From assembly GCA_964645835.1 (NCBI GenBank), contig CAZYDG010000005.1:8623-72622 (forward strand): a stretch of DNA of 64,000 nucleotides, written 5' to 3'. Numbering within the stretch: position 1 is the first letter of the stretch; each line of letters opens with the position of its first letter. Positions 42,469-52,652 of this stretch are shown here, piece by piece. The DNA comes from CAZBME01 sp964645835. GTDB taxonomy: Bacteria > Desulfobacterota > Syntrophia > Syntrophales > UBA8958. The position numbers and the translations under genes were made by a program. Below the pieces are notes generated by a model that was given only the letters and a program-made list of their open reading frames with translations, did no database searches and was not told where the DNA came from.

Positions 42469-45131
42469 TTTATGATGCAATGAGCAATATCATGCGTTTG
42501 CGCCTTAACGGGATTATAGTCTTTTTCATTATTGCCTGCGGCGTCCTCTTTTATTATGCAGGACAAAGCTATGCTGAGGGTATGCCGACTGCACAGGACG
42601 TCAAGACTGCGGAAACTCTGGCCTCAAGCGTAAACAGCGACCCGAAAGCCTCATTTGGCGCCGATGGCGAAGGTAGCTCCCAAAAAGTCTTTCTCATTAA
42701 TGGGCGGATTACAGATGCCCAGGGCCGGCCGGTAAAGGACGCCCTTGTCACTTTCAATGTCGCTCCCTTCTTCAAGACGATGTCTGCCGCAGATGGAAGC
42801 TTTCACCTGAATGTCATTCCGACGGATGGTTTGACCGATTTGGAAATCTATAAAGAAGGGTTTTTCCCTCTCTATGCGTCTGTGCCACGGGACACAGTAT
42901 CGCCTTTGGCCTTTACTCTGGTACCACTGCCCCCGGTGCCGGGTGTGATCCCGGAACAGGGTACACCGGCGTCTGAAAAAGAAAAAGTGGTGATCGAGGC
43001 GGATACGCTTAGTTATGACCATGATACGAATGTCTATCACGCCAAAGGCCATGTCGTCATAACCTATACGAATGGGGTGCTCACAGCAGCCTCCGTTGAT
43101 CTCGATCACCGAAAAAATGAGGCTGTGGCTGAGGGGAAGGTCATTCTAAAAAGCAAAGACGGGGATGTCCTGGAGGGGGACAAGGCCCTGCTGGATATCG
43201 AGAAGAAGACGGGTGTTGTGGAAAAAGGCCGGATCTTTGTGACTAAGGCCCATCTCTATATCCGGGGTGACCGTATTGAAAAACGCAGCGATGCCACGTA
43301 TTATATCCTTAACGCCGAGGTGACGCCCTGCGACGGTCCAAAGCCCGACTGGCATTTTGAAGGCAAGGAAATGGATGTTACTCTCAACGGCTATGGAACA
43401 TTAAGTAACGGACGTCTGTATGCCTCTAAACTGCCTGTTTTCTATACGCCCTATCTTTTCTTTCCCGTCAAAACGGAGCGCCAGTCCGGCATTCTATTTC
43501 CTGAACGAATGGCCTATTCGCCGGACAAGCTGGGTTGGGATGTGAGCGTTCCCGTCTTCTGGGCGATCTCGAAAAATACGGACGCTACGTTTTATCAGCG
43601 CTTAATGACAGCACGAGGTTTCCAGGAAGGTGCGGAATTCCGCTATGCTATGAGCCAGGATTCTTACGGGACTATTTATGGGGATTTCTTAAACGATACA
43701 AAGCGGATTACGGAAACGGTCGGCAATATTAGCCGCGACTGGCAAACGGATCATAATCGGTGGGCTTTCTACTTGAATCACCAGACAAAGCTGGACCCCA
43801 CATTGACCTTCCGGGCAGACATCGCCAAGGTTTCCGACAGTTTCTATTTTAAGGATTTTTCATCATACAATTACTTTACGGCCAATTATTCTCAAAACCG
43901 GTCACAGCCATTCAAGCAAATATCCTTTGTGGGTGATGAATCCCTGCCGTATCTCGATTCGACGGTGCGGCTGACCAAGGCATGGCAGAGCTACAACCTC
44001 ACAACTCTTGTCAGGAGCACCCAGGATCTGACGGTTCCCTCCAATGATGTTACCCTGCAACGGTATCCGGAGATTACCCTGTCAGGCATCAAGCAGCGCC
44101 TGCTGGGGACACCTCTTTATTATGAAATGTCGGGTGTCTACGATTATTTCTACCGGGGGACAGGACAAAAAGGGCATTTGATGGATACATACCCCACATT
44201 GTCACTGCCGTTCAGTTTGGGCGACTATCTGCAGGTGACGCCCTTTACCGGTGTCCGGAGCCTGGTCTGGCATCGGGACGACGATGTGGCGGACGGTGCA
44301 GGCAAGGACGGAAACCGGGAGGTTTACGTGGCCGGGGCAACTGTCTCAACTGAGGCCCATCGAGTCTTTGCGGTTGGCGGAAAAAGCCTGGACAGTCTTC
44401 GTCATGCTATTCGGCCTGAAGTTACATATGTTTACAGCCCTAATACGAGACTGGATAATCTGCCCGATTTTGTTGCGGCGGCGACAGAGCAAAATACGGC
44501 AAACAACACATTGAACCAGATACTGAATATTCAGAATAACGGCGGCGCCATTCCCGCCCTGACGAGCGACCAGAACTCCATCACCTACTCCCTGACCAAT
44601 ACGCTCATGGCCCGGTATAAGGAAAAAGACGGGAAGCGATATGCAGAGATTCTGCGGCTTAAACTGGCGCAGACCTATAACATCAAGGAGGCAAACCGGG
44701 ATGCCATTGCCGACGGCGCTAACCGCAGACCTCTCAGCGATATCAATATTGAGCTTGATTTCAAGCCCGTTCCCTATTTGAGTTTTTCAGCGAGAAATAT
44801 TTATAGCGTATATAATGCAACCTGGACACAGGCCAATTACGATCTTGGCATAAGCGATAAACGGGGCGATTCGGCGACTGTGACTTATCGCTACACGCAA
44901 AACACGATTGAAGAAACGAACCTGATCCTCAAGGGGCAAGTGACCAAAGAACTGGCCCTAAGCTTCCGGATTAAGCGGGATAATCTCAATTCAAGAGAGA
45001 TTGAAAAAATATACTCGCTCGATTATCGCCGCCAGTGCTGGACGCTCGGCCTCGATTATGGAGACCGGACCGACGGCTCCGGAAAAGGGGATCATATCTA
45101 TGCCGTGCGCTTCTCTCTCTATGGTTTGTGA
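42465..45131 (+). CDS. lptD: LPS assembly outer-membrane protein LptD with extra N-terminal Ig-like domain
   Basis: 888 residues. A signal peptide covers about residues 11-37 (hydrophobic IIVFFIIACGVLFYYAG). Residues about 75-155 (INGRITDAQGRPVKDALVTF, FHLNV, then EGFFPLYASVP) resemble a carboxypeptidase-regulatory-like beta-sandwich. Residues about 175-265 form the OstA/LptA-like beta-jellyroll (IEADTLSYDHDTNVYHAKGH), and residues about 320-888 the large beta-barrel (YTPYLFFPVKTERQSGILFP). Mature cysteines are C289 and C858, so only one N-to-barrel disulfide is possible. LptD with LptE inserts LPS in the outer leaflet. ATG 42465 overlaps folC; starts at 42474, 42480 or 42492 are possible. 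Confidence 0.92.
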   Translation: MIYDAMSNIMRLRLNGIIVFFIIACGVLFYYAGQSYAEGMPTAQDVKTAETLASSVNSDPKASFGADGEGSSQKVFLINGRITDAQGRPVKDALVTFNVAPFFKTMSAADGSFHLNVIPTDGLTDLEIYKEGFFPLYASVPRDTVSPLAFTLVPLPPVPGVIPEQGTPASEKEKVVIEADTLSYDHDTNVYHAKGHVVITYTNGVLTAASVDLDHRKNEAVAEGKVILKSKDGDVLEGDKALLDIEKKTGVVEKGRIFVTKAHLYIRGDRIEKRSDATYYILNAEVTPCDGPKPDWHFEGKEMDVTLNGYGTLSNGRLYASKLPVFYTPYLFFPVKTERQSGILFPERMAYSPDKLGWDVSVPVFWAISKNTDATFYQRLMTARGFQEGAEFRYAMSQDSYGTIYGDFLNDTKRITETVGNISRDWQTDHNRWAFYLNHQTKLDPTLTFRADIAKVSDSFYFKDFSSYNYFTANYSQNRSQPFKQISFVGDESLPYLDSTVRLTKAWQSYNLTTLVRSTQDLTVPSNDVTLQRYPEITLSGIKQRLLGTPLYYEMSGVYDYFYRGTGQKGHLMDTYPTLSLPFSLGDYLQVTPFTGVRSLVWHRDDDVADGAGKDGNREVYVAGATVSTEAHRVFAVGGKSLDSLRHAIRPEVTYVYSPNTRLDNLPDFVAAATEQNTANNTLNQILNIQNNGGAIPALTSDQNSITYSLTNTLMARYKEKDGKRYAEILRLKLAQTYNIKEANRDAIADGANRRPLSDINIELDFKPVPYLSFSARNIYSVYNATWTQANYDLGISDKRGDSATVTYRYTQNTIEETNLILKGQVTKELALSFRIKRDNLNSREIEKIYSLDYRRQCWTLGLDYGDRTDGSGKGDHIYAVRFSLYGL

Positions 45132-45172
45132 TCTTATTCCAATTCTTGCTCAAAACTAAGAACCAGAATTAT

Positions 45173-46012
45173 TCATCGTTGCGTTTCAAAGATGATACCA
45201 AGCGCATTGTCCCGAAAGACCTTGTTGTAGAAGGATTGGGATAGATTAAGGTCGAGAAGGGCTTGGATTTCGACTTCCCGTGGATAAAGGACATTGGGGA
45301 AGTCGGAACCGTAAAGGATTCGATCCCGATATTTTTCCAGAAAATCGATGCCGAGGCCGGAGGTGAGAAATCCTTCCGCCATTTGGGGGATGAATGTGTA
45401 GGCTGTGTCAAAATAGAGATTTGGATAATCATCCAACAGTCTCCCGAATTCATCATATTCCATGGCGCCCATGTGGGGAACGGTGATTTTCATGTCGGGA
45501 TATTGTTTAAGAAGCTTTTTGAAATGGGTGATGCCGGTGAACTCGTTGCCGATGGGTCCTGTTCCTGTATGAACCAGCAGCCTTTTCCCGGCTTTTGTGA
45601 TGAGGTCGTACAGGGGGTAGAGACGCTCGTCATGGGGGTAGAAACCCTGGACGAGCAATTGCAGTTTAAACCCCAGGATTCTCGGATGTTCTATAATGGT
45701 CGCGGCCATATCAGGTCCATCTTCATCTTCCGGGTGATAGGCGGCAAAACAATAGAGGTCCGGTATCTCATCGAGGACCCGAAGATTCCATTCATTGAGT
45801 GACTTTGCCATACCCTTCCGGTGGGCGTAATTGGAATAGGCTACAGCACCGACACCGTTTCCCCGGAGATGAGCGATACATTCCCGATAATATAAGTGGT
45901 AGATTACATCCCATCCGTAATCATCGGCAAAGTGTTTCCAGATCGCATCGAATAGCCGATCCGGGAAAAGATGGACATGAAAATCGATGATTGGTTGAGG
46001 TAATACCGCCAT
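45173..46012 (-). CDS. Amidohydrolase family protein (amidohydrolase 2 type)
   Basis: 279 residues from ATG at 46012, six bases after GGGAGGG. TIM-barrel metal site: HVH in IIDFHVHLFPD, His in RLLVHTGTGP, His in KITVPHMGAM and Asp in ILYGSDFPNVLYP. This subfamily includes decarboxylases such as ACMS decarboxylase and other metal-dependent hydrolases; the substrate cannot be told. It is convergent with lptD, whose stop is 42 nt away. Alone in its transcription unit. Confidence 0.88.
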   Translation of the reverse strand: MAVLPQPIIDFHVHLFPDRLFDAIWKHFADDYGWDVIYHLYYRECIAHLRGNGVGAVAYSNYAHRKGMAKSLNEWNLRVLDEIPDLYCFAAYHPEDEDGPDMAATIIEHPRILGFKLQLLVQGFYPHDERLYPLYDLITKAGKRLLVHTGTGPIGNEFTGITHFKKLLKQYPDMKITVPHMGAMEYDEFGRLLDDYPNLYFDTAYTFIPQMAEGFLTSGLGIDFLEKYRDRILYGSDFPNVLYPREVEIQALLDLNLSQSFYNKVFRDNALGIIFETQR

Positions 46013-46413
46013 ACAATCCCTCCCTGCCACACCGTCTGACACGAGAAATATAGCACAGACGGCTATATATTACATCGGTAATAAGACATGTCAAAGGTCG
46101 TCATGCCGGACTTGATCCGGCATCCAGTCATAGCAATGGATTTCCTCCTCTGCAGGAATGACAATTATTGCGATATTTAGTCTCAGAAGATGAAGGCCGT
46201 TTTCAAAGCCCATAAGGTATCAGCCATGTCATCCCTCGCTTAATCATCCTTTTCCTTAAGATATTTCAGGAAAAAAGATCTTCAAAACAGGCCTTACCAT
46301 TATATCTTCCACACCATTACCTGGCTTACATTGCATAAGGGACAGGTTTGTCCATAAATCAGAAATACCTCTAAAACCGTGCCATGATCAGAGATAATCC
46401 AGAGAGGTTTGCC
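46013..46413. other. Intergenic region between divergent amidohydrolase and efflux operon
   Basis: About 400 bp with no supported gene. It contains a 63-bp palindromic repeat at 46100-46162. The rest is AT-rich and should hold promoters for both sides, but no convincing -35/-10 pair was found. Confidence 0.6.
46100..46162. repeat. REP/MITE-like 63-bp palindromic element
   Basis: Ends GTCAT and ATGAC are inverted. Inside are two hairpins: ATGCCGGA-CTTGA-TCCGGCAT (8-bp stem) and TTCCT-CCTCTGC-AGGAA (5-bp stem). The GTCATGCCGG...CCGGCATCCAG pattern recurs in many bacterial genomes. Only one copy was seen here. Confidence 0.75.
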
Positions 46414-47783
46414 ATGCCGGGAAAAGTATTGAAGAGAATTGAAGGCATTAGATGCGGAATGGTAATCTCATTTTTTGTATGTCTTACACTCAATGCTCTT
46501 GGGGTCATGACGGATGCGAATGGCGCTGAAAAGAAGCTTACGTTTACTGAGGCTGTCAAAATCGCCCTGGTGGATAATAGCGAGATAAAGGCCTTTAAGA
46601 GTAATGTTGCAGCGGGGAAAGAGGAGATCGGTGAAGCAAGAAGCAAACTGCTCCCCAAAGTCTTTTTCGAGGAGCGCTTCCTTAGAACAACTAACCCAAC
46701 CTATGCATTCATGGCAAAGCTTAACCAGGGCCGTTTTACCAGCCAGGATTTTGCCATCGATTCCCTTAACAAGCCCGATGGTATTAACGACTTTCAAACG
46801 GCCTTCAACATTGAACAGCCCGTGTATGTGAAAAAGGCCTTTATCGGCCTCGACATGTCGAAGGCTGAACATGCCGCGCAAAGCGAAAGTTTCAGGCGGA
46901 AGCGAGAAGAGATCGCCGTCAAGGTTGCACAAACCTGCCTCATGGTATTTACGGCGCGGGAGTATCTGGCGGTAACGGAAAAGGGGATAGACGATGCAAA
47001 GGAGCATCTGAGAATCTCCAAATTGAGATATGAAAACGACCTTGGGCTCTATTCCGATACACTCCGCGCCAACACGGCCCTTATGGAAGCTTCTCAGAAG
47101 AATGTAAGCGCTAAAAAGAGCCTCGACCTGTCCAAGAGGGCACTGGGACTTCTTCTCGGTCTTGATGAATCGGTCGAAATAACGGGTGGCCCACCGGAAA
47201 TAACGGTCAAGGACATGGATTATTACACAAAAGCATCGGTGACCCGGAAGGATATCAAATCCATGGAGCTTAGGTCCGAAAATGCAAAAAAGGGAATCCA
47301 AATGGCTGAAGCGGATTATTTCCCGTCTATTGGCGTTGGAGGGTCATACCAGCTTAATGACCACCGCTATCCTGTGGGGTCGGAAGGTGACAGCTGGCAG
47401 GTCATGGCATTTCTGCGATGGAACCTCTTTGATGGAATGAAAAGACAATATGAAAAAGCAAAAGCCAAGCACCATGCAGTTGAAATGGATGAGCAGCTCA
47501 AAGGGCTGAAGAATTTTGTGTCCTACCGGGTCTACGAGGCCTACCTTGTCATGGAGGAGGCGAAGAAGAACATTGAACTCTCCCGGGAGGCCCTGAAAAC
47601 GGCTGAAGAAGGGAGACGTCTTGTGAAAATGAGATATGAGTTGATCTTCTGGATGCCCAAGCCGTAAACGACCGGGCCAGAGTCAACCTGGTGGCCAGGG
47701 AAAATGAGTATCGCATTGCCATCATCAACCTCGCCTATGAGAGCGGTACGGTCTTGGCGGATCTTAAAATCGAATCCGAGTAA
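46414..47783 (+). pseudogene. TolC-family outer-membrane efflux protein, frameshifted near the C-terminus
   Basis: From ATG at 46414 (GAGAGGTTT upstream) the frame encodes a signal peptide and two TolC coiled-coil repeats. After codon 409 (MRYE, 47640) it leaves frame and stops at 47667. The conserved continuation is in the +2 frame from 47643: DLLDAQAVNDRARVNLVARE, then NLAYESGTVLADLKIE, to a stop at 47781-47783. Related proteins have a few residues such as NGLSTIV between MRYE and DLLDAQ, so bases were lost there. Either a real recent deletion or an assembly error. If real, the last ~46 residues and part of the final helix are lost. It heads the MFP-RND efflux operon. Confidence 0.85.
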
Positions 47784-47798
47784 TTCGGGAGATGAGAA

Positions 47799-48935
47799 AT
47801 GAATAACACAGGTAAGTCATCAACGATCATAACTAAACAGCATGCGGAATCAAATCCCCGATACTGCGTGCTGCTTGCCGTCACTTTGGTCTTGTCCTTC
47901 ATGCTTACGTCGTGCCAGGACAAAATATCCCCCGGTAAGAGTGAAATCAAAAGGCCCACCGTGAGCGGTGTTGCAGTCATGAAGATTGAACCGGCCCGGA
48001 TAGAAGATTACTACGAGACCTCGGGCACAGTGCGGGCAAAGGCGACAAGCGTCGTTTCCAGCCGGATTATGGGAATGGTAACCATGGTCAATGTCAAGGA
48101 AGGTGATCGGGTGAGGGCAGGCCAGATTCTCATAACCATCGATGACAGGGATGCCGTGCAAAAAGTGAATGCTGCCGAGCAGGGGTTGGAAGCTTCAAGA
48201 CTCAGCAGCAGCCTTGCCGACATAACTTATGGACGATACAAAAAGCTTCATGATGAAAGGGCCATTTCACGGCAGGAGATTGATCAGATCGAAACTCAGA
48301 AAAAGATGGCCGCATCGGAATATGAACGCATGAAGGCATCTCTTGAGGAAGCCAGGGTCTATCGAGGATTTACAAATATTGCCTCTCCATGCTCGGGATG
48401 GATCACGGAGAAAAGGATTGAGACCGGCGGCATGGCCATTCCCGGTACGCCGCTACTGACCGTTGAGAGTGATACCGGCTTCAACATAGAAGCATATGTG
48501 GATGAATCCCTCTCGGGAAAAATAAAAAAAGGAATGGCCGCAAATGTGGTTATTGATGCCGTCGGTCTTGGAATAAAAGGCTTGATAACGGAAATCGTCC
48601 CGGCAGTGGACAGGATGTCCAGAACATTTCAGATTAAGATTGCCGTGACAGACCCGAAACTGAAAAGTGGTCTCTACTCGAGGGTCTTGATCCCCATTGG
48701 GAAAAAAGACGCTATCCTGGCGCCGAAAGCTGCAGTGGTGGAGAAGGGGCAGCTTACCGGCATCTACGTGCTGGATGACAAGGGAGTGATGACTTACAGG
48801 CTCGTCCGGACGGGGAAGCGCTCTGACGGGAACGTCGAGATTTTATCGGGAATTGCAGCGGGTGAACGTATTATCGCCGGCAATGTGGAACGGGCTGTGG
48901 ACGGTGGTATTATAAGCGAAGGGAAGTCTCAATGA
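47799..48935 (+). CDS. RND efflux periplasmic adaptor (membrane fusion protein), lipoprotein
   Basis: 378 residues with GGGAGATGAG before ATG. Lipobox LTSC predicts lipidation at Cys39. Adaptor features follow: ETSGTVRAKATSVVSSRIMG (biotinyl-lipoyl half), a coiled-coil hairpin (about residues 120-180), second lipoyl half ASPCSGWITEKRIETGGM, then a beta-barrel and membrane-proximal domain. Bridges the RND pump to TolC. Overlaps the RND gene by 4 nt. Substrate unknown. Confidence 0.92.
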   Translation: MNNTGKSSTIITKQHAESNPRYCVLLAVTLVLSFMLTSCQDKISPGKSEIKRPTVSGVAVMKIEPARIEDYYETSGTVRAKATSVVSSRIMGMVTMVNVKEGDRVRAGQILITIDDRDAVQKVNAAEQGLEASRLSSSLADITYGRYKKLHDERAISRQEIDQIETQKKMAASEYERMKASLEEARVYRGFTNIASPCSGWITEKRIETGGMAIPGTPLLTVESDTGFNIEAYVDESLSGKIKKGMAANVVIDAVGLGIKGLITEIVPAVDRMSRTFQIKIAVTDPKLKSGLYSRVLIPIGKKDAILAPKAAVVEKGQLTGIYVLDDKGVMTYRLVRTGKRSDGNVEILSGIAAGERIIAGNVERAVDGGIISEGKSQ

Positions 48936-51900
48936 ACAAAATGGGAATATCGGGGAGAATTGCGAAGGCCTTTATTCTGTCGAAGCTGACCCCACTCATT
49001 GTTATTGCGTCACTCCTCCTTGGAATCTTCGCCGTCATGGTCACACCCCGCGAGGAGGAACCCCAGATTGTCGTTCCGATGATCGATGTCTTTGTTGCCT
49101 ATCCCGGTGCGACTCCGAAAGAAGTGGAAGAGCGGGTCACACGGCCTATGGAAGATCTTCTTTGGGAGATCAAAGGCGTCGAGTATGTCTATTCCATTGC
49201 GAAACCCGGCTACAACCTCACCATTGTCAGATTCTACGTGGGTGAGAAAATGGAAGACAGCCTAGTCAAACTCTACAACAAACTCATGTCAAACTATGAC
49301 CGCATCCCTCCGGGCGTTTCCCAGCCCATGGTCAAACCGAAATCCATCGATGACGTCCCCATCCTTGCCCTTACACTCTGGAGCGGCAACGGCCGTTACT
49401 CGGGGTATGATCTGAGAAGGATGGCCATGGAGCTTTGCAATGAACTGAAGAAAGACAGTGATGTTTCCGAGTTCTCTGTTATCGGGGGCCGGAAGCGTCA
49501 AGTCAGGATCATTATGGAAGCGGCAAAACTCAAGGCTTATAATGCCTCGGCTTTCCAGATTGCAGCGAGTATTGAAAAAGCCAATTCGCTAATTCCTTCC
49601 GGGGCGTTTCCTTCAGGCAACAGGGAATTCCTGATGGACACGGGCGGTTTCATCAAGAGTGCCGATGAGCTTGGCCATGTCGTTGTGAACACCGTAAACG
49701 GAAGGCCTGTATATCTGCGGGATGTTGCGAAGATTGAAGACGGTCCTGAAGAGCCGGCTAACTATGTCTTTATGGGTCTTGGACCTGCCCATCAGAAGAA
49801 AGGGATTATGGGAGATCGCGGCACAGAGTTTGAGGCCGTAACCATTGCCATTTCCAAGAAAAAAGGTGCCAATGCCACGGTCGTTGCTCAGGACGCTTTG
49901 GCAAAAGCGGACGCCCTGCGGGGCAAGCTTATTCCTTCTGACTTGAACGTAACCGTTACGAGAAATTATGGGGAAACGGCGAAGGAGAAGTCCGATGAAC
50001 TCCTGGAGCATATGCTTATCGCTACCCTTTCCGTGATAATCCTTATCGCTCTTGCCTTGGGATGGCATGAGGCTTTGGTGGTGGCCGTGGCCATCCCTGT
50101 CACCCTGGCCCTCACACTGCTCATTAATTATCTTTATGGATACACTTTAAACAGGGTCACCCTCTTTGCCCTCATTTTTTCCATTGGTATCCTTGTCGAT
50201 GATGCCATTGTCATTGTCGAAAACATACATAGACACTTCAAACTCGGCAATACGGACACGGATACCGCTGTCCGGGCTGTGGATGAGGTCGGGAATCCGA
50301 CCATCCTGGCCACGTTTACCGTCATCGCCGCTTTGCTTCCTATGGCCTTTGTTTCGGGCCTTATGGGTCCCTATATGAGGCCCATTCCGGTGGGCGCATC
50401 GGCAGCCATGCTCTTTTCGCTCCTTGTCGCCTTCATCGTGAGTCCATGGATGAGTTTTAAGGTTTTGCGCAAAACTAAGCCGCAAAGCGGCCCCCATGGT
50501 GAAGATAAGCTGTTCAATCTTTATGATCGCCTGCTCGGCACGTTAATCGACAACCGGAAGAAGCGATTCATTGCGTTGGGGAGTGTGATGCTGCTCCTGG
50601 GAATCGCTGTCCTTCTAATCCCCCTTAAGCTGGTGGCGGTGAAGATGCTTCCCTTTGATAACAAGAGCGAAATGCAGGTTATTGTGGATATGCCCGAGGG
50701 GACGACGCTTGAAGAAACAGCGGCGCTTACCCGGGATATGGGCAAATATTTGGGACAAGTCGCCGAGGTGAGCGATTACCAGGCATATGTCGGGACAGCA
50801 GCGCCTTACAATTTCAATGGCCTGGTAAGGCATTATTTCCTTCGTTCCGGAAGCAATATGTCCGATCTTCAGGTCAACTTTGCATCAAAAGACGACAGAA
50901 AGGAACAGAGCCATGACATCGCCAAAAGACTCAGGCCGGATCTGAAAAAGATCGGCGACCGTTATGGTGCACGAATAAAGGTCTCTGAAATACCGCCGGG
51001 ACCGCCGGTGCTGAGTACTCTCGTTGCAGAGATTTACGGCCCGGACGCTTTGCGCAGGACCCAGATAGCGAAAGACGTGAAGGAAATCTTTAATAAGACG
51101 GACGGTGTTGTGGATGTTGACTGGTATGTAGAAGATGATCAGAAGAAGATCATCTTCGAGGTTGACCGGGAAAAGGCGGCGGCAAGCGGTATCAGCAGCG
51201 AGGCTGTATCACGAAGCGTGAGAGCGGCGCTTACCGGTATTGGGGCGGGATTGATTCACATGGAGAAGGAAAAAGACCCTGTCGAGATATTTCTCCGGAT
51301 GCCTATTCAGGACAGGGCGAGCCTTGCCACGCTGAAAAGCATTTCCATTTCTTCACCTTTGGGTGTTTCTGTCCCGCTGTCGGAACTGGTAAGGGTCAGG
51401 GAGGGCGTCGGGGATAAAACGATCTACCACAAGAACCTGAAGAATGTGACCTACGTCATTGGGGATGTGGCCGGAAAAGAGGAAAGTCCCATATATGCAA
51501 TTATGAAGATGGGCGAGGCAATCAAGAAACTTGATTTGCCTGAAGGTTATCCATTGAAGCAGTATTATTCTGCCCAGCCATGGCTGGAGGACACGTACTC
51601 GATGAAGTGGGACGGCGAGATGCATATCACTTATGAGGTCTTCCGGGATCTTGGAATAGCTTTTGCCGCCGTTCTTATTCTCATTTACATCCTAGTTGTG
51701 GCATGGTTCCGGAACTTCCTGACGCCGCTGGTCATCATGTTTCCCATCCCGCTTACTCTCGTGGGTATCCTGCCCGGCCACTGGATGTTCGGAGCCTTTT
51801 TTACCGCCACATCCATGATCGGATTCATTGCCCTGGCAGGAATTGTCGTGAGAAATTCCATCCTTCTCGTGGATTTCATTGAAATGGAATGGCGCTCAAA

Positions 51901-52138
51901 TGGCGATCTGAGGCAGGCCGTCATTAAGGCCGGCGCCGTTCGTTTCCGTCCGATTGTGCTTACCGCAGCCGCTATCGTCGTCGGGTCCCTCGTTATACTC
52001 TTCGACCCCATTTTCCAGGGGTTGGCCATTGCCATGATGTTCGGGGCTATAGGCGCTACGGTACTGACACTGATTGCGGTGCCACTTTTGTATTTTGAGT
52101 TCTTTCATAAAAAGAATGCTTCCGAAATACTTGATTAA
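48932..52138 (+). CDS. RND efflux transporter, inner-membrane pump subunit (AcrB/MdtB-like)
   Basis: 1068 residues, typical of AcrB-class pumps. TM1 is followed by the porter domain with VDVFVAYPGATPKEVEERVT. TM4 has GILVDDAIVIVENIHRH at about residues 415-430, whose paired Asp are the proton-relay residues of drug/organic exporters, not metal exporters. The second half repeats the layout and ends GATVLTLIAVPLLYFEFF. It overlaps the adaptor gene by ATGA. Pump activity depends on an outer-membrane channel, and the local one is broken. Confidence 0.93.
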   Translation: MNKMGISGRIAKAFILSKLTPLIVIASLLLGIFAVMVTPREEEPQIVVPMIDVFVAYPGATPKEVEERVTRPMEDLLWEIKGVEYVYSIAKPGYNLTIVRFYVGEKMEDSLVKLYNKLMSNYDRIPPGVSQPMVKPKSIDDVPILALTLWSGNGRYSGYDLRRMAMELCNELKKDSDVSEFSVIGGRKRQVRIIMEAAKLKAYNASAFQIAASIEKANSLIPSGAFPSGNREFLMDTGGFIKSADELGHVVVNTVNGRPVYLRDVAKIEDGPEEPANYVFMGLGPAHQKKGIMGDRGTEFEAVTIAISKKKGANATVVAQDALAKADALRGKLIPSDLNVTVTRNYGETAKEKSDELLEHMLIATLSVIILIALALGWHEALVVAVAIPVTLALTLLINYLYGYTLNRVTLFALIFSIGILVDDAIVIVENIHRHFKLGNTDTDTAVRAVDEVGNPTILATFTVIAALLPMAFVSGLMGPYMRPIPVGASAAMLFSLLVAFIVSPWMSFKVLRKTKPQSGPHGEDKLFNLYDRLLGTLIDNRKKRFIALGSVMLLLGIAVLLIPLKLVAVKMLPFDNKSEMQVIVDMPEGTTLEETAALTRDMGKYLGQVAEVSDYQAYVGTAAPYNFNGLVRHYFLRSGSNMSDLQVNFASKDDRKEQSHDIAKRLRPDLKKIGDRYGARIKVSEIPPGPPVLSTLVAEIYGPDALRRTQIAKDVKEIFNKTDGVVDVDWYVEDDQKKIIFEVDREKAAASGISSEAVSRSVRAALTGIGAGLIHMEKEKDPVEIFLRMPIQDRASLATLKSISISSPLGVSVPLSELVRVREGVGDKTIYHKNLKNVTYVIGDVAGKEESPIYAIMKMGEAIKKLDLPEGYPLKQYYSAQPWLEDTYSMKWDGEMHITYEVFRDLGIAFAAVLILIYILVVAWFRNFLTPLVIMFPIPLTLVGILPGHWMFGAFFTATSMIGFIALAGIVVRNSILLVDFIEMEWRSNGDLRQAVIKAGAVRFRPIVLTAAAIVVGSLVILFDPIFQGLAIAMMFGAIGATVLTLIAVPLLYFEFFHKKNASEILD

Positions 52139-52173
52139 TAGGTAACGAATTGAAGATTTGGAGGAATATGAAA

Positions 52174-52395
52174 ATGAAGATGAGAATGGAAGATTGGATT
52201 CGCGCGATAGCAGGGGCGTTTGTCTTGATTTCTGTTTGCCTTGGCTATTTTCATCACAGGTACTGGCTTTTCTTTACGGCCTTTGTCGGAGCAAATCTTC
52301 TGCAATCCGCCTTCACAAAATGGTGCCTGATGGAGGACATCCTTGAAAAACTTGGCATTGCAAAAAAGTCTGATGCCCAGAATATGTGTACGTAA
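52174..52395 (+). CDS. DUF2892/YgaP-like small membrane protein
   Basis: 73 residues from ATG at 52174, nine bases after GGAGG at 52160-52164 (ATG at 52168 is closer). Two hydrophobic segments (IAGAFVLISVCLGYF and LFFTAFVGANLLQSAF), then CLMEDILEKLGI in place of the usual CPL motif. DUF2892 proteins are small inner-membrane proteins, sometimes fused to rhodaneses and often beside efflux or redox genes. Function unknown; last gene of the efflux operon. Confidence 0.8.
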   Translation: MKMRMEDWIRAIAGAFVLISVCLGYFHHRYWLFFTAFVGANLLQSAFTKWCLMEDILEKLGIAKKSDAQNMCT

Positions 52396-52652
52396 TTCTT
52401 GGCTTCTGAAGATGCCGGAAAGATGCTCGAAACATTTTTGAAAGCATAGGCTATCTTGCGGTTACGACAACATCAATTCCACGTATCATGATTGCCTCAT
52501 CTGCATTTTTTAAAGTCATTACTAACCGCCGGTCATTACTAACCTCTGGTCATCATTCCATAGGTATCTTGGCGTTTTTTTAATTACTTGTAAGTCAGAA
52601 AAATGAGATGTAAATTGATGCTGTCGTAAACTTATTCTTGAGGGAGAAGGAA

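Noticed and set aside
46384..47667. Reading the TolC gene as an intact 427-residue protein
   Set aside because: The last residues (LIFWMPKP) are not TolC-like, and the conserved tail continues in another frame to 47783.
52515..52550. Two copies of GTCATTACTAACC spaced 17 bp, as a CRISPR or iteron array
   Set aside because: Only two full copies with a degenerate third; too short for an array or origin.
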